This document shows positions 44,638 to 58,000 of a DNA stretch of 64,000 bases, in pieces. Below the pieces are notes generated by a model. It was not told the origin of the DNA and did not search any database. It saw nothing but the letters and a program-made list of their open reading frames with translations. A program made the translations under genes and the position numbers. The stretch is from Liquidambar formosana. Lineage: Eukaryota; Streptophyta; Magnoliopsida; Saxifragales; Altingiaceae. Each line of letters starts with the position of its first letter. The first letter of the stretch is position 1. The DNA is taken from NCBI GenBank assembly GCA_039720395.1, contig CM077832.1:33118853-33182852 (forward strand), read 5' to 3'.

Positions 44638-44980
44638 TAATTCAAGTTTCTTGGGCATTTAGCCTTTTGTTTGGAACTTGTAAAGGTTTTAAAAATAAAT
44701 ATAAAAAATAAAAAATAAAAAAATAAAGCAAAAATGTTCTACTAAGAAGTTTATTTCTAAGAAAATTTCTGACATTTTCTTTTTCTTTCCTTCTTTCAAG
44801 ATCAATAAAAAGATTTATTGTGTCTAAGAAAATAATAATAATAATAAATTTGAGAAGAATGTTATATTATAGTACAAACATAATTAAAAACAAATGTAAT
44901 GAAGAGGTCTGAATCACCGTACCGGATGAGAAAACGAGGAGGAGCGCTAGAAGTAGAGAGAGAAGAGATAAAACCTTCAT
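44235..44980 (-). CDS. Defensin-like cysteine-rich secreted peptide, 68 aa (DEFL-2)
   Basis: On the minus strand, exon 1 is 44980-44923 and exon 2 is 44383-44235, joined at phase 1 (TCCG|GTACGG donor, AAAACAG|GA acceptor). The signal peptide is MKVLSLLSLLLALLLVFSSG. The mature part has eight cysteines: LLCIDRPVPMPNC, then EACGEYC, GIC and a terminal CCC. The pattern, intron position and phase match DEFL-1 and both end in CxDPxTCCC, so they are paralogues. A TATA-like ATATAAATAAG lies about 50 bp before the start (minus strand). Its intron also contains a MITE M2 copy just before exon 2. Role probably extracellular defence or signalling; target unknown. Confidence 0.8.
44431..44597. mobile_element. 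MITE family M2, copy 4 (DEFL-2 intron)
   Basis: It contains GTATTGATATAAGTTATGTC and AGGGTTGTACCTCTTGCATT, and ends CACCTGATCATCATCC-like (ACCTGATCATCATCC). In the transcribed direction of DEFL-2 it has the same orientation and the same position, upstream of exon 2, as the M2 copies in DEFL-1. Confidence 0.65.
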
Positions 44981-45160
44981 GTTGAAAATTTGTGAATGAA
45001 CTCCCAATTACCCACTTATTCTTATTTATATTTCTTATAATTCTTGCCAGTGATAAACTGCTAAGCAATTTAAGTGTCAACATTGATGCTTTTCCCATAT
45101 GCCAACCATCCCATACACAATATGATTGGTCAAATCAGCCCCACTGTCAGGATCTATAAT

Positions 45161-46715
45161 TGACAACAAATTTTTTATTCATTTTTTTCTTTTTTGGTGA
45201 AGTATAATTGATAGTCACAACTGTTTCTTCTGTTTTCTTCTATTCCTAATTGTCTGGCAATTTTGGAAAAATACGGTTTTTTTAAGAAATCTTTTTAAGT
45301 GTTTTTCCCTTAATTTTACAAAACATTGGAAAATATAAAATACTAACAAGAAAGAGCATTTTTTTTGGAAATCAATTAAAGAGAGTTATTAATTTTTTGA
45401 AATGAAACAATAATTTTGAAATATCCCTAAAAAAAAAAAGGAAGACAATAAAATAGGAATCCAAGGAAAGCAAAGAGGGGAAATTAGATATGCTAGACTT
45501 AATTAATGCTTGTCTTTTATATTTTGTTTCTTTCTTTTGATTGCATTGCTCTAATTGACAGCAAATTTTTTATTTTTTATTTTCCTCTTTTGGTGAAGTA
45601 TAATCGATAGTCACAACTGCTCCTTTTGTTCCTAATTATTTGGCACTTTTGGAAAAACACGGTTTTTTAAGAAATCTTTTTAAGTGTTTTTCTCTCAATC
45701 GTACAAAACATTGGAAAATGTAAAATACTAATGAGAAAGAGCATTTTTTTGGAAATCAATTAAAGAGAAGTTATTAATTTTTTGAAATGAAACAATAATT
45801 TTGAAACATCCCTAAAAAGAAAAGAAGACAATAAAATATGAACCCGGAGAAAGCAAAGAGGAGAAATTAGATATGCTAGACTCAATTAATGCTTGTCTTT
45901 TATATTTTGTTTCTATCTTTTGATTGCATTGCTCTAATTGACAGCAAATTTTTTATTTTTTATTTTCCTTTTTTGGTGAAGTATAATTGATAGTCACAAC
46001 TGCTCCTTCTATTCCTAGTTGTCTATCACTTTTGGAAAAATAAGGTTTTTTAAGAAATCTTTTTTTTAAGTGTTTTTCCCTCAATTGTACAAAACATTGG
46101 AAAGTGTAAAATACTAATGAGAAAGAGCATTTTTTTTTTTTTGTTGGAAATCAATTAAAGAGAGTTATTAATTTTTTGAAACGAGACAATAATTTTGAAA
46201 CATCCCTAAAAAGAAAAGAAGACAATAAAATAGGAACCCGAGGAAAGCAAAGAGGGGAAATTAGATACGCTAGACTCAATTAATGCTTGTCTTTTATATT
46301 TTGCTTCTATCTTTTGATTGCATTGCTCTAATTGACAGCAAATTTTTTATTTTTTATTTTCCTTTTTTGGTGAAGTATAATCGGTAGTCACAACTACTCC
46401 TTTTGTTCCTAATTGTTTGGCACTTTTGAAAAAACACGGTTTTTTTTAGAAATCTTTTAAAGTGTTTTTCTCTCAACTGTACAAAACATTGGAAAGTGTA
46501 AAATACTAATGAGAAAGAGCATTTTTTTTGGAAATCAATTAAAAAGAGTTATTAATTTTTTGAAACGAGACAATAATTTTAAAACATCCCTAAAAGGAAA
46601 AAAAGACAATAAAATAGGAACCCGAGGAAAGCAAAGAGGGGAAATTAGATATGCTAGACTCAATTAATGCTTGTCTTTTATATTTTGTTTCTATCTTTAT
46701 TTGATTGCATTGCTC
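45161..46715. repeat. ~390-bp tandem repeat, four units
   Basis: Units start at about 45161, 45556, 45939 and 46333 with TGACAGCAAATTTTTTATTT. All contain GATAGTCACAACT, GAAAGAGCATTTTTTT, GGAAATCAATTAAAGAGA and ATTAATGCTTGTCTTTTATA. Units differ by point changes and by length of T and A runs. The array lies 180 bp upstream of DEFL-2 and has no coding content. Confidence 0.92.
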
Positions 46716-47084
46716 TGTACGTGTAATGGAGTGATTCTATCATTAAGATAGGAACTGCGTGCCTCATTGAAATTTATTGTGAGATTTGGGTCGTGATAGT
46801 TGTAAATTGTAATGTCAAGAAGGCAAGAAAGTAATGGCCTGTTTAGAGCTCCATAAGTGAAAACTTAATTTTTAGATTGTCTCTTTATACCATGCTTTAA
46901 ATATTCAATTTTAATTAGGATTTTCATGAATTATTAAAGGACTCCTTCTTACTTTATGATTTTATTTTATTTTATTTTTTTTTTGAAACATCCTTTTTAT
47001 ATTTCACCTCTTCAAGCTTAATCACAAGTCAAAATCATATTACTATTATTTTTTTTTTTTAAATGATCAAGCAATTTAAACCAG

Positions 47085-48346
47085 TTTTACTTGTTGAAAG
47101 ACTCTGATGTAGTTGCTTGGACAGCAATGATTGTAGGTTCCGAGCAGAATGGCTTCAAGAATGATGTCGTTGAACTCTTTAGATTAATGGTTATAAAAGG
47201 CCCCAAGCCAAACAGCTACACTTCAGCGGCAATGTTGAGTGTAAGTTCAAGCTTGGCTTCCTTGGATCACGGCAAACAAATACATGCAAATGCCATAAGA
47301 TCAGGAGAAGAATCTTCAGTTTCTGTGAGCAATGCTTTAATCACCATGTATGCCAAAGCTAGAAGCATCAATGGAGCAAGGAGGGTTTTCAATGTCATTC
47401 ATTGGAACAGAGACACTGTCTCTTGGACCTCCATGATCATAGCTTTTGGTCAGCATGGTCTCAAGAGAAGAAGCCATAGAACTGTTTGAGAAGATGCTAG
47501 CAGTAGCCATTTGGCATTAAACCTGACCATATAACTTATGTTGGTGTGCTCTCTTCTCGTACACATGTGGGATTGGTTGACCAAGGCAGGAGCTATTTCA
47601 ATTTGATGCAATATGTACATAAAATCGAGCCCACCCAAAGTCATTATGCTTGCATGATTGACCTGTTTGGGCGTGCTGGATTAAGCACAAGATTTCATAG
47701 TAAATATGTGAATTGAACCCGATGTTATATATAGCTTGGGGTTCACTTTTAGCTTCTTGTATGGTTCATAAAAATGCGGAGCAGGCAAAAGTTGCAGCAG
47801 AGAGATTGCTTCTTACTGAGCCTGAGTGCCTGACAATAGTGGCGCCTATTCAGCCCTTGCTAATGTATATTCTGCTCGTGGAAGATGGGACGATGCTGGT
47901 AACATCAGAAAGTCGATGAAGGATAGAGGAGTGAAGAAAGACGAAGGATTTAGTTGGCTTCAAATTAAAAATAAAGTTCATATTTATGGGGCTGAAGGCT
48001 TCAAACACAGAAAAATGCAATCTATCAGACAATGGCAAAAATCTGGAAAGAGATCAAAAAAATGGGCTTCATTCCAGACACTGAAGCAGTATTACATGAT
48101 CTTGATGTAGTAGTCAAGGAGCAGATTCATAGACATCACAGCGAGAAGCTTGCCATTGCATTTGGGCTAATAAATACTCCAGAGAACACTACTCTGAGGA
48201 TAATGAAAAATGTTAGGGCCTGTAATGGCTGCCACTCTACCATTAAATTCATCTCTAAGCTTGTGGGCAGAGAAATCATTCTGAGAGATGCTACTCGTTT
48301 TCACCATTTCAAGGACGGTTCATGTTCTTGCCGGGCTTATTGGTAG
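47085..48346 (+). pseudogene. DYW-class PPR protein (At2g22070-like), 5'-truncated and frameshifted
   Basis: Segments in three frames align in order to the C-terminal part of a PLS/DYW PPR protein: DVVAWTAMIVGSEQNGFKND, then KQIHANAIRSGEESSVSVSN, DTVSWTSMIIAFGQHG, DLFGRAG, AAERLLLTEPE, GFSWLQIKNKVHIYG. A continuous 104-codon frame from 48032 ends RFHHFKDGSCSCRAYW. Frame changes occur near 47460, 47500, 47690-47710, 47825 and 48030. The upstream repeats and any organelle targeting peptide are missing. The DYW domain keeps HSE and CNGCH, the zinc-binding deaminase-type residues, but the last motif is AYW instead of DYW. Intact relatives act in organelle RNA editing. This copy is a pseudogene. 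Confidence 0.85.
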
Positions 48347-50706
48347 GATTTCAACACAGATACATCCAATCTATATGATATTGGAAGAAAAAAATCTGTT
48401 AGCCCCCATAAAATATTTCATGTATTTAGTGTTCAAATCTAAAGGTTGAATTTACACAAAGTAGGTCTCACTTCTGCAGATTTTTCAATTTTATATTGGT
48501 TTTGGGACCTACTTAGATGGATCTCTAATGAATTATGCTTCATGGGCATTGGTGGAAGATTTGGTGATGAGAATGTGCGTACTCTCATGTCCTGGAGAAT
48601 GAGTGGCAATAGTTTGTGCTTGGGTTGTTGAATCTTAGAGGTGGCATGTCAGTGACGTATTATGCTAGGATTTTCTTAAATCTGAATGGAGTTCAACTGT
48701 ATTGAGGAGACAAATTTGTGGATGCCTCAAGCCACACTGTATGTGAAATCTGGTATAGATTATCATTGATCTTGATGAGCTTCAATAAGAATCTTGCATG
48801 AGGCATGGAGTTGATTTGTTTGTTTATTTTTCAATCAATTGAGATCGGAATGCCTACAATTTTAGGAAGGGTTCAGACTTTTGAGTGTAAACAAAAGAAA
48901 AGAGACGAATACAGATTTGGACAATGCCTTGATTGGATTGTAAAGTTTACATACATCACATTCATTCAGGTTAATATGTGAAGTTATATTGTTCCATCAA
49001 CTGATCAATTATTGAATATACAGGTTGAACCTCCTGATTATTCAACGTTGACAACCCGTAGGGACAGAGCTATTAAAGGGCCAAAGGGGGCCATTCCCCA
49101 CCCCCCAGCGGCCGCCTCTCAAAATTTTGTTGGTTTTACATGTAGTTCTAATCATAGCTGTTCATATCCATGGACCGTATCATCTAAGGGTTGAAGTATG
49201 ACCCCCGATCTATTTAACTTTTTAAATTTATATATATATATATATTTTTTGTGGGATTGTGGGAATCGAGTAATGATTTATAAGACCAAATAGCTAAGAC
49301 GAAGACGTTAGACGAGGGTTGTTCTTTTTTCCTTCTTATGTGTAGAAACTAGTTTGATTCGCAATAAGTTTAGTGACCCGCTGGAATCCAAGGTGTTCAT
49401 TATATATACATACCTACACATAGCTAAAAAATACACACACATATATATAGAGAGAGAGAGGGCTGATCAGGTCTAGGACAGATCGCACGGCTGGGAGCGA
49501 TGCGATCATCTCCAGGACGTCCGGACCTGATCAATCTCGTATATATATATATATTTTTGTATATTGAACACATTGAAGGGGGCAAGACAGTGTGTTTCAC
49601 TTAGATTTCAATGGTCAATGATCCACCTATTGGACGATTCAGTATACTATATTCAGTTGGACATTCAGAATTATATTACCGAGGGCCGGCCAGTGTCAAA
49701 ATGATTTTGTTACAATAATACTCAAATGGTTTGATCTTCTCACATGGTAAATCTGGATCAACTGATTCCTGCACCCTTCATGCGCGAGGGGGGAAAATCA
49801 GAAGAATACAGGAATCCACGTTATCCTGCATGCACCTTTCATGTGGAGAGGGAAAAGGCTGAAATTACAGAACCCAATTAGTCAATAGAATTTCCTTGTG
49901 ATTTAATTTACAACCATCAAGAAAAATGTCAATAAATAAATCAGTGGGCCAAAAAAAAAAAAGAAAAAAAAAAAAGACAGTTTTTATACCCACTTCCAAA
50001 AGGACCTTAAATCCCAACACTGGCCTAAAAAAGAAATTTCAAACCTGTTCCAACGAAACAAGCAAGCACATGCATCCAAATTACAAGCTATCAGCTCTGT
50101 TTCCTTATTCAGCAAGGGCAACAAGGAGATCCTGGTCAGCTCCTGATTGAACTTTTTGCCTTGTTCCGTGGAGAATTCTGGGTCATCATTCCTGCAGAAA
50201 ACAATCTGTCGAGAAAACATATTTCCATTTCCAAATCAAAAGCACCAATATACATCTTTCTATCACAATCCCCTGGGGATTTCATTAAGCTACATAGGTT
50301 TTTCCAGTATAACCCTCTGTTCATTTTCGAAGTGAAACAATCTTGAAAGAACATTTACGTATAACATTCCATATACAGGCACTATCGTAACTGATAATTT
50401 ACATGAGATGTTCCATCTGTAGACTCAAAATAAACCCTACACTTTAATAACCTCTTAAGACAGTACAATGTACAAGCACCACCAATTAAATAAATTACAA
50501 ACTTCCTCTTGATAAAATGGCTAATCATATTCACAACTTCTCAATTGCGGGAGGCTGCTTGAAAATTGTTGGCAGCTTATATTATGTCTATACTTGTTTA
50601 CAATGAAAATTACTAAATGGCACCTCTCGCTGCCGAAGCATCATGACCTTTGCTGGTGACTATTTCCTTAAAGATTTTGAGTTTGTAGGCTCTTCTATGT
50701 ATAAGA
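48347..50706. other. Region between the PPR pseudogene and the TGA gene
   Basis: The early part resembles decayed 3'-flanking sequence. It contains AT tracts near 49230 and 49540, GAGAGA at 49449-49460 and a 70-bp hairpin element. The last 300-600 bp (to about 50380) are probably the 3' UTR of the minus-strand TGA gene, though its poly(A) site cannot be placed. Confidence 0.45.
49464..49533. repeat. 70-bp GC-rich double hairpin
   Basis: The ends TGATCAGGTCTAGGAC and GTCCGGACCTGATCA are inverted repeats. Just inside, GATCGCA and TGCGATC pair as well. It is flanked by GA and AT simple repeats. It could be a very small MITE or the end of a larger element. Confidence 0.6.
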
Positions 50707-53700
50707 CTAGGCAGGCTCACGAGGACGAGTAGCCCAGAGCGAACTCAAAGCCCGAAGGCGTTGGAAGTACTCCCCCAAGGTAAGCAGGCCTCGAGCTGCT
50801 TGGCGAATTGTTAGGATGCCAGAAATCTGCCGCAGAGTTTCCTGGCGGAGATGGTCTGCCTGTTTGGAGAAAAAGCACATTTACTTAGTCTGGTGACATG
50901 TTCAGAAAGTACAGCTAGAAGTCTACAACTTCCTACCATACAAATAATGTAAGACTATAATCTGAATACAGAAGAAAGCACAAGTATAAAGATGCAAAAT
51001 ACAGTATTAAGATGGTCTCAGCCGCACCCAAGTTTTAGTATTCACCACCATCTTGTGTATAGATATTGAAGTGATCAATTGATTTCACTAATCAAACACC
51101 AAGACTAATTAAAATTTCTTATTTATAGGAATTCTCGATGGAGAAAATCTCTGTTATCCAAACTCAAGTTGACAAGATAGAATTGAGTGACTTCAAGCAA
51201 TGGCACATTGATGATTTTTAAAATTTCAAGGAGCTAATTCCACCTCTTCTTGATGGATGAAATATACCACCAAAGTTCTGAGTAGATGTAACCTAGCTTA
51301 TGATTTTAAGTTTTCATCTTCAGGTAACCAAATTTCACCTCAAAATTATTCATCCATCCTCAATTAATATGGATCAGTGTTACCAAGGTCTCTTGACCCC
51401 CCACCCCTTGCGGAACCGCAATCTGAGATTGTGACCTGAATAGTTATTCATTTGCAATTTGGATCTCCATTTTTAGTGTACCAAACTGCAAAGAGGAGAG
51501 AGATACTTTCGTTTTCAAAGTTAAATCTGTATTAGTAATTAAATGGGACTCCCAAACTACTCTCAAATGTTGCCAGATTCTATATATAGTTCAATTTCCA
51601 AAATCATTCAATGTCTGAATTTAAGTTGAGTTTCAACTTTTGTAGTCTTTCACGCAACCAAAAACCCACCATAAAACTTATGACTTATGAGGTTCAAGAA
51701 CAGCTGAAAGGTTGGGGTGAAAGTGAAACCATCCCCTACTCTCAAGAATTTAACAGGGGGGCAAGTTATCTATCACATAAAGTGTTTGAAATAAATACAA
51801 ACTTGCTAGTATTTAACAATTAACCTGCTTTGACTAATTGGCCTTCTACATAAATCAAATTAACAAACCAAAACAATTTAGAAAATAATTTTGAAACAAC
51901 TAAAGGATAAATGATTTGCTTGTGCTTCTCACATGAATGGAGGGATTCCAAAGGTGAAAGTTTTATACCCTTTTTAACATTTGAATAATACATTTAAAAT
52001 TCACTAATTTTAAGTTATCCTAGGTGCAAATAACTATTTGACCTCATAAGATAATTTCCCATTATGTATAAAAGCTAAATGTATCAGCCCTTTTACATGA
52101 CTACAAGAGAGATTTGGGATATGGTTGTAAACATTTAACTTACTAGAAACCATTCCTGATTTGAATGATGCAAACATTCATTGAAAAAACCCCCCACTTT
52201 AGATGATTTAAAGGTATTTACGCAATCTGTTTGGATTGATGATGATGTAACAATCCCTAAAGCAGAAGCTCTTGCATTAAAAAATGGTCTCATTCTTGCA
52301 AGTAGGAATTTAAGCAATGTAAGATATAAGGGGATGCTAAGATAGTGATTGAGAGTGTTTGCAATTTTTTTTATAAAAAAAATGTCCTTGGTATATCTTT
52401 AGCATTATAAACGATTGTATTAACATCATCTCACATAGTGGTATTAATGTTAGGATTTTCCGTGTTTATGAATAAGCTAAAAAACGCAGTAGATTTCCTC
52501 ACTAGTTTAGGTCACCGACTTTAAAGTAATGTAGTCCGGGATTCTAATTTTCCTACAGATATATTGTCTATTCTTTGGGAAAATGTTATTGGTAGGTCTC
52601 TGCATTGGAGTCTGACCTTTAATTTTATTTTATTTTTTGGGGAAAAAAAAAAAAAAAAAAAAAAAAGGAGGTTTGATCCTCCTAGGCAGCCAAGCAAGGT
52701 TCCACAACCTCATGTGCATGCATGGGGCACACGCAAGCCATGCACATACACCTGCATGCATGCACGCGGGCACACAGAGGAAATTCATTAAACAAGAGCT
52801 TCTTGGCATGAATGATAATGAAGTACCAAAGATCGAGACAGAAAGCAATACATAGTATCAACTTGACTGCCACTGAAAATATGGATAGACAATTATTTGA
52901 CAAGACTGAGAAGATGTGATATATTACCTGGTTCACAAAGCTCACCAAAGCTTCCAGCCTCTCCATTGCAGTATTCATCTGTGGAAAGTAACTTCCTTCG
53001 TCCAGTTGACCAGCTGCTACAGTCTCCGCCACATTTTGCTGGAGTTTTTCCATTCCTTGTGAAAGAGCATCTTCTGCTTGCTGACATGATTGTTTCAAGT
53101 TATAAACATCCAAAACTTGTTGGTCTGTCAAGGGATCAAGCTGTGGCAAAAGAACCTGTCTTCAACATAAATTTATGAAGAAGAATTATTTCATAATTGA
53201 TGGATCATACCGATGCAAAACATGTTAAGAAGAAAGGGAAAATTGAGTCTATGGGATATTCTTTGCATTGGAATGATTATAATTCACATTAGGATGTACA
53301 ATGATAATAATCAGTATTTGTTAGCTTGGCAGTCAATATTAGTAGTATTTTAGGGTGCATTTGGATGCACTACCATTTTTGCTACATTTTAAAGCTGGAG
53401 GTAGAAGTAAGTTTTTTGCTATATTTTCAATTTTTTAAAAGTAATAGACATGTTTAGAAGTACCAACTATTACCTATTTTAAAAAGTAAACAAAAACAAA
53501 AAAGGATGAAGGAAAGAAAAACAAAAACAAAAGTTCGGTGATGGTGACGATGACAAGGAGGTGGTGTGGCGAGGTAGAAAATTTTCATAGTTATTTTAAA
53601 AACTGAGGTAGTAGAAAATTTTCACTACCTCAATTTCCTTTTTGGTAGTTACTTTATAAAGCAAAAGGTCAAAGTAATGTCACTAAACATCCTTTACTAC

Positions 53701-55043
53701 CAAAATTCATGTTTTCGCTGTACTTTTTCTCTGTAAAAAAAATTGGAAGCTTATCCAAACAGCACCTTAGCAACAAAATCAAGTTTTAGATTGTAGGCAG
53801 ATAGAGTTCACACTATTGAAGTAATTGTTCACATTACTGCAGCATAGTGCTATTCACACAACTGTAGCAATGAACTAATAAGGGCACGTTTGGTGTGCAG
53901 AAGTGAATGAATGGAAATGAGGATTTCAACTCATTCCCATGTATGGGGCCATTCATTTAGTTAGAATATGTATTCAAGAATGAGTCCTCGTGGGAATGAG
54001 ATAACTCCACCTCCACCCATCACCAACCCGCACCCCCAAAAGAAAAAATTTACCACCACCCACCCATCACCACAACCACTCATCGCCACCTCCCACCACT
54101 ACCACTAGCACCACTAGCGACCCACCCCACAACCACCCACTACTCATCATCTTCACCCACCCACCACCAGTAGCAACACTCATCACCCTGCCTCTACCAC
54201 ACACTCATTAACAACACCCCGCATCACCAACCACTCATCACTACAACCAACCACCCATCATCATCACCATTACCACCACCACAAACCATTTATCATCTCC
54301 ACCACCCATCCATCACCACCACCGCTACCACCTTTATCTCAGACTTTAATCCCATCGCCACCATCCTTAGTTAATTGGAAGAGTCATTATATGAAAGATT
54401 AACCATGGTCAAAAGAATACTTTTTTTAATCAAGGAAAAGGATACTTTTGAAAAAGTGCAACAAAATCGATTCCATTCCTGCATGAAGGTTGGCTAAAGC
54501 AAACACTAGAATAGGACTAGAATCTAATTTCTACAAAATATCCCAAATGTGTCCAAATGCTGGTATGGGAATGACTCTAATATGGAACCTATAAAAGCTA
54601 TCGGTAACATATTTGTTAGAAAAATACAACATCCCACATCAGTTAATTATAAAAATTGACATGGCTTATAATTGTTTGGGCCCTCCACTTAATAGTTTAG
54701 GCTTTTAGGTTGGAAACTTGACGACATTGCTAGGCGTGAAAGGAATTCTCAAACACAAAAGCTATATATTGACCAGATTATTAGTGATAGGCACATAATC
54801 AAAAAAAGCAGTAGTAAGCTGTCCATGGTTCAGATCATAATCCAAGACTGACCCAAATGCAACCTATTAAATTCCCCAAAGAAAGATCCAACGTCAAATT
54901 CATTTTCAATTTGGAGATCCAATTATAATCAAATATATTTCTGACAGAGAAATGCCCTCTAATCAAGATTTGAATAGACATATGTCCAACTAATTGGTAG
55001 GTTATGTGTTTTCTTTTTCTTCTCTGCTTTTTTTTTTTTTTTT

Positions 55044-55074
<31 letters not shown>

Positions 55075-58000
55075 TTGTTGGTATATATTTTTAATCATGT
55101 AGAGACTCAGATACGTAATTTAGGAACCATGCAATTTTGATTCAAACTAGGATTCTAATTTGATGCATAATCACTAAATCACCATAAAAACTATTTCAAT
55201 TGAACCGCGCATCACCTTTAGCAGCTCAGAAGGGCGAAATCCTCCGATCCACAAGAAGAAGCGTTCAGCTGGTGTTTTCCACATGCCAGACATCAGAAAG
55301 AAGACATCAGCCTTTGCAGCAGCCGCTTTCATCCGGAAAAGTTCAAAATAATGGCTCATGCCACTATCTACAAGTATGCGGAGCTCTACATCACTTATAT
55401 GAGCATTCAAAGCAGTCCTCAGTTCACAAATTTGTCTATTTTGTTCTTCCATCCAGTGTCCATACTCCATCTCAAAAGCAGCAATCCCTGCAGGATCCTT
55501 AGTATGTATAATTGCAGGATACAAGAAAGTGAAAGAACAACAAATACCATATCAGAAGCAAAAGGTACATCAGGAAGTAATACTAAAAAAATAAAAATAT
55601 AATATTGATCACATCAGAGAGCTATCTCTATGAAACTTAAGAGCAAATAATTCTATGTGGCATCACAATATCAACCTTCTTGAAAAGTCACTTTCAGACA
55701 GGGTGAGTGGGAATTACAAATTGGTCCGGCTACAGTCAAATAATTACATATCTATAAAAGTTAGTAGTCATTCTTAGTTAAGCTTGCCATCTACTATGAA
55801 GTTAGTAGTCATTTGTATTGATATTTAATTATTTACCCATAGCCGGACCAATTTGTAATTCCCCCTATTTTAAACATGCACTAAAGTTCCATGAATGCAG
55901 AGGGTATGAGATTCAAACTACTTATTTTCTGCAAATGTATGTCCAAGGTTCAAGAGCATGCAAGATCGAGAGGCAAAAAATAAAATGGGTACATATGACC
56001 CTAATAAAGAACATGATCTTGAGTCCTAGGATATGTATAAAAAATTACTAATAAATTTGTTCTGCTAGCTGTAGTAAAGAGGTCTATGAAAGGTTTGAAG
56101 AGAAATTTAAATGGAAGATAGTAAGTGCATATGATGACAGGTGGTAGTAGAACAAGTATTGCTGGATATTGGTTCCAATATTTGCCAATTTTCTTTTCTA
56201 ACTGACAACATTTTTGCAATTATGTTCACCAAATTTAAGTTGAGAAGTATTCTCTTTTACATTATTTCAAACAGGAAATGGAAAAGATATCATCCAGAAA
56301 ATTAAATATAGCAATATATCACGTTATCTCTGAAAATTTTAATCATATTCAAAGAAAATCTAAGAAATTTTTTATCAAGATCATATCTTTCATGCAAATC
56401 CAAGAATATCTTACACAGTTGTTTCCCTTATTTTACACTTTTTCTGCTCCCCAGAAACAATCAAGGAGCCTACTTAAAGGCAGAAAAACATTAAGTCCTC
56501 CATGCTTCAGAAGATAAAACATGAGACGCAACTTTTCTGTATATTAACCTCCTATGATTCTAACTATCCCCTACTTCCTCGAATTTGTTTCTCTAAATAT
56601 ATGAGCCCCTAATTGATTTCAGTTTGGGTAAAGGGAAAATCAAAAGCATCCAAAGATCACCACAACTCTGTTTTGCAGATTCAGTCAGCTAGGCCTGTGA
56701 GGGCAGCGGACAATTCAAAAGCATTCAAGCATCAACAAAACTCTGCTCTGAGAATTCAGTCAGCTAGGCCTGCTAGAACAGTGGGCAATTCAAAAGCATC
56801 CAAGCATCACCATAACTCCATGTGGGAAATCAGTCAGCTCAAATGGCTGATCAAGAATAAGTTCCGTGAAATACTCAACACAAAATATGACTATGCAGCA
56901 TATATCTAATTTCTCTACCAAAGCAAATGATTAAGAATCCAAAATCAGAAAGTCCTAAAATAGTTTTAAGTTCCATAGTGTGCTTCCCAAATACCAAGAG
57001 ACGGACAAAATTTTCAAACCACAGCAACATTGAAAGTGAGGAGATCAAAACTAGTGATGATGGAGGCTAGAATATCAATCAACAAACCTGTGTTTATAGT
57101 TCCAGGGAACCCTAGATGAGTAGCATCTAATCCACCACCTATATACAGACCCTGAAGTAAAAGATTCATGGCTCGATTAGATTTATTAAAAATTCATTTA
57201 CAGTAATTGATTAATTAAGGTGTAGAAACAGGAAAATACACCCCTTCCCCCTGTACCTGTTGTCTAGCTCGCTCAAGCTCTTGTTCTATCTGAATCAACT
57301 TCAGACGACTCGTTTCTAACTGCTGAACATAGGCCTACAGAAGAAAATTAAAATCAGTTAAGTATGAGAAAGTAAAATAGTACTAACAACAATTATAATG
57401 ATCCATGTTTCACATTATAAGCATCCACTGTGAAGCATAACTCTTCTTACCTTTTTCCGCAAGCGGCTTTTACGAGCAGCCTCGCGGTTTTGTGCAAGAC
57501 GTCTTTGTACCTGTTAATACAGAAAGTTCAGACGTAAAAGAAGGTTTACTAATGGGCGTGTAAAGAACTTGAATATACAAACATGAACCTACTTGAGATG
57601 TGAAAAGCTGTTTCAATTCATTTATACTCATATCAAGTTTAAAGACGAGTTATTAAAAATTAAGAACCACCAGAGAACAATGTGAAAAAATTTTCCAAGT
57701 GATGGATTGTCACCCATGAAACACCCTAATTTTAATTAATAATTTAAGATAAAATATAGAGAAACAGAAAAACTATAGCATTTAGAAGAAAGAAGTTAAA
57801 AGTCAAAGCGAAATAAGACAAGCATGTCACTAGGCACTGAAGTACTAAATTAAAAAAGGTTCAACATTTCAGGCAGTAAATGATACTCCCTTTGTTTTTT
57901 CTCATAATTAAGAATAGGTAGAGTGTAGACACCCTATGTGTCAATCACAGAGAACCAGAAACGGGAAATCTTACAAAAAGACATGGAAACATTGAAGTGA

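Noticed and set aside
54008..54345. Proline/histidine-rich coding exon
   Set aside because: The CCACC and CATCACC tract is low complexity, has stops in all frames over its length and lies in an intron.
56613..56909. 98-codon repeat-containing protein gene
   Set aside because: It is a 75-bp tandem repeat inside an intron of the minus-strand TGA gene.
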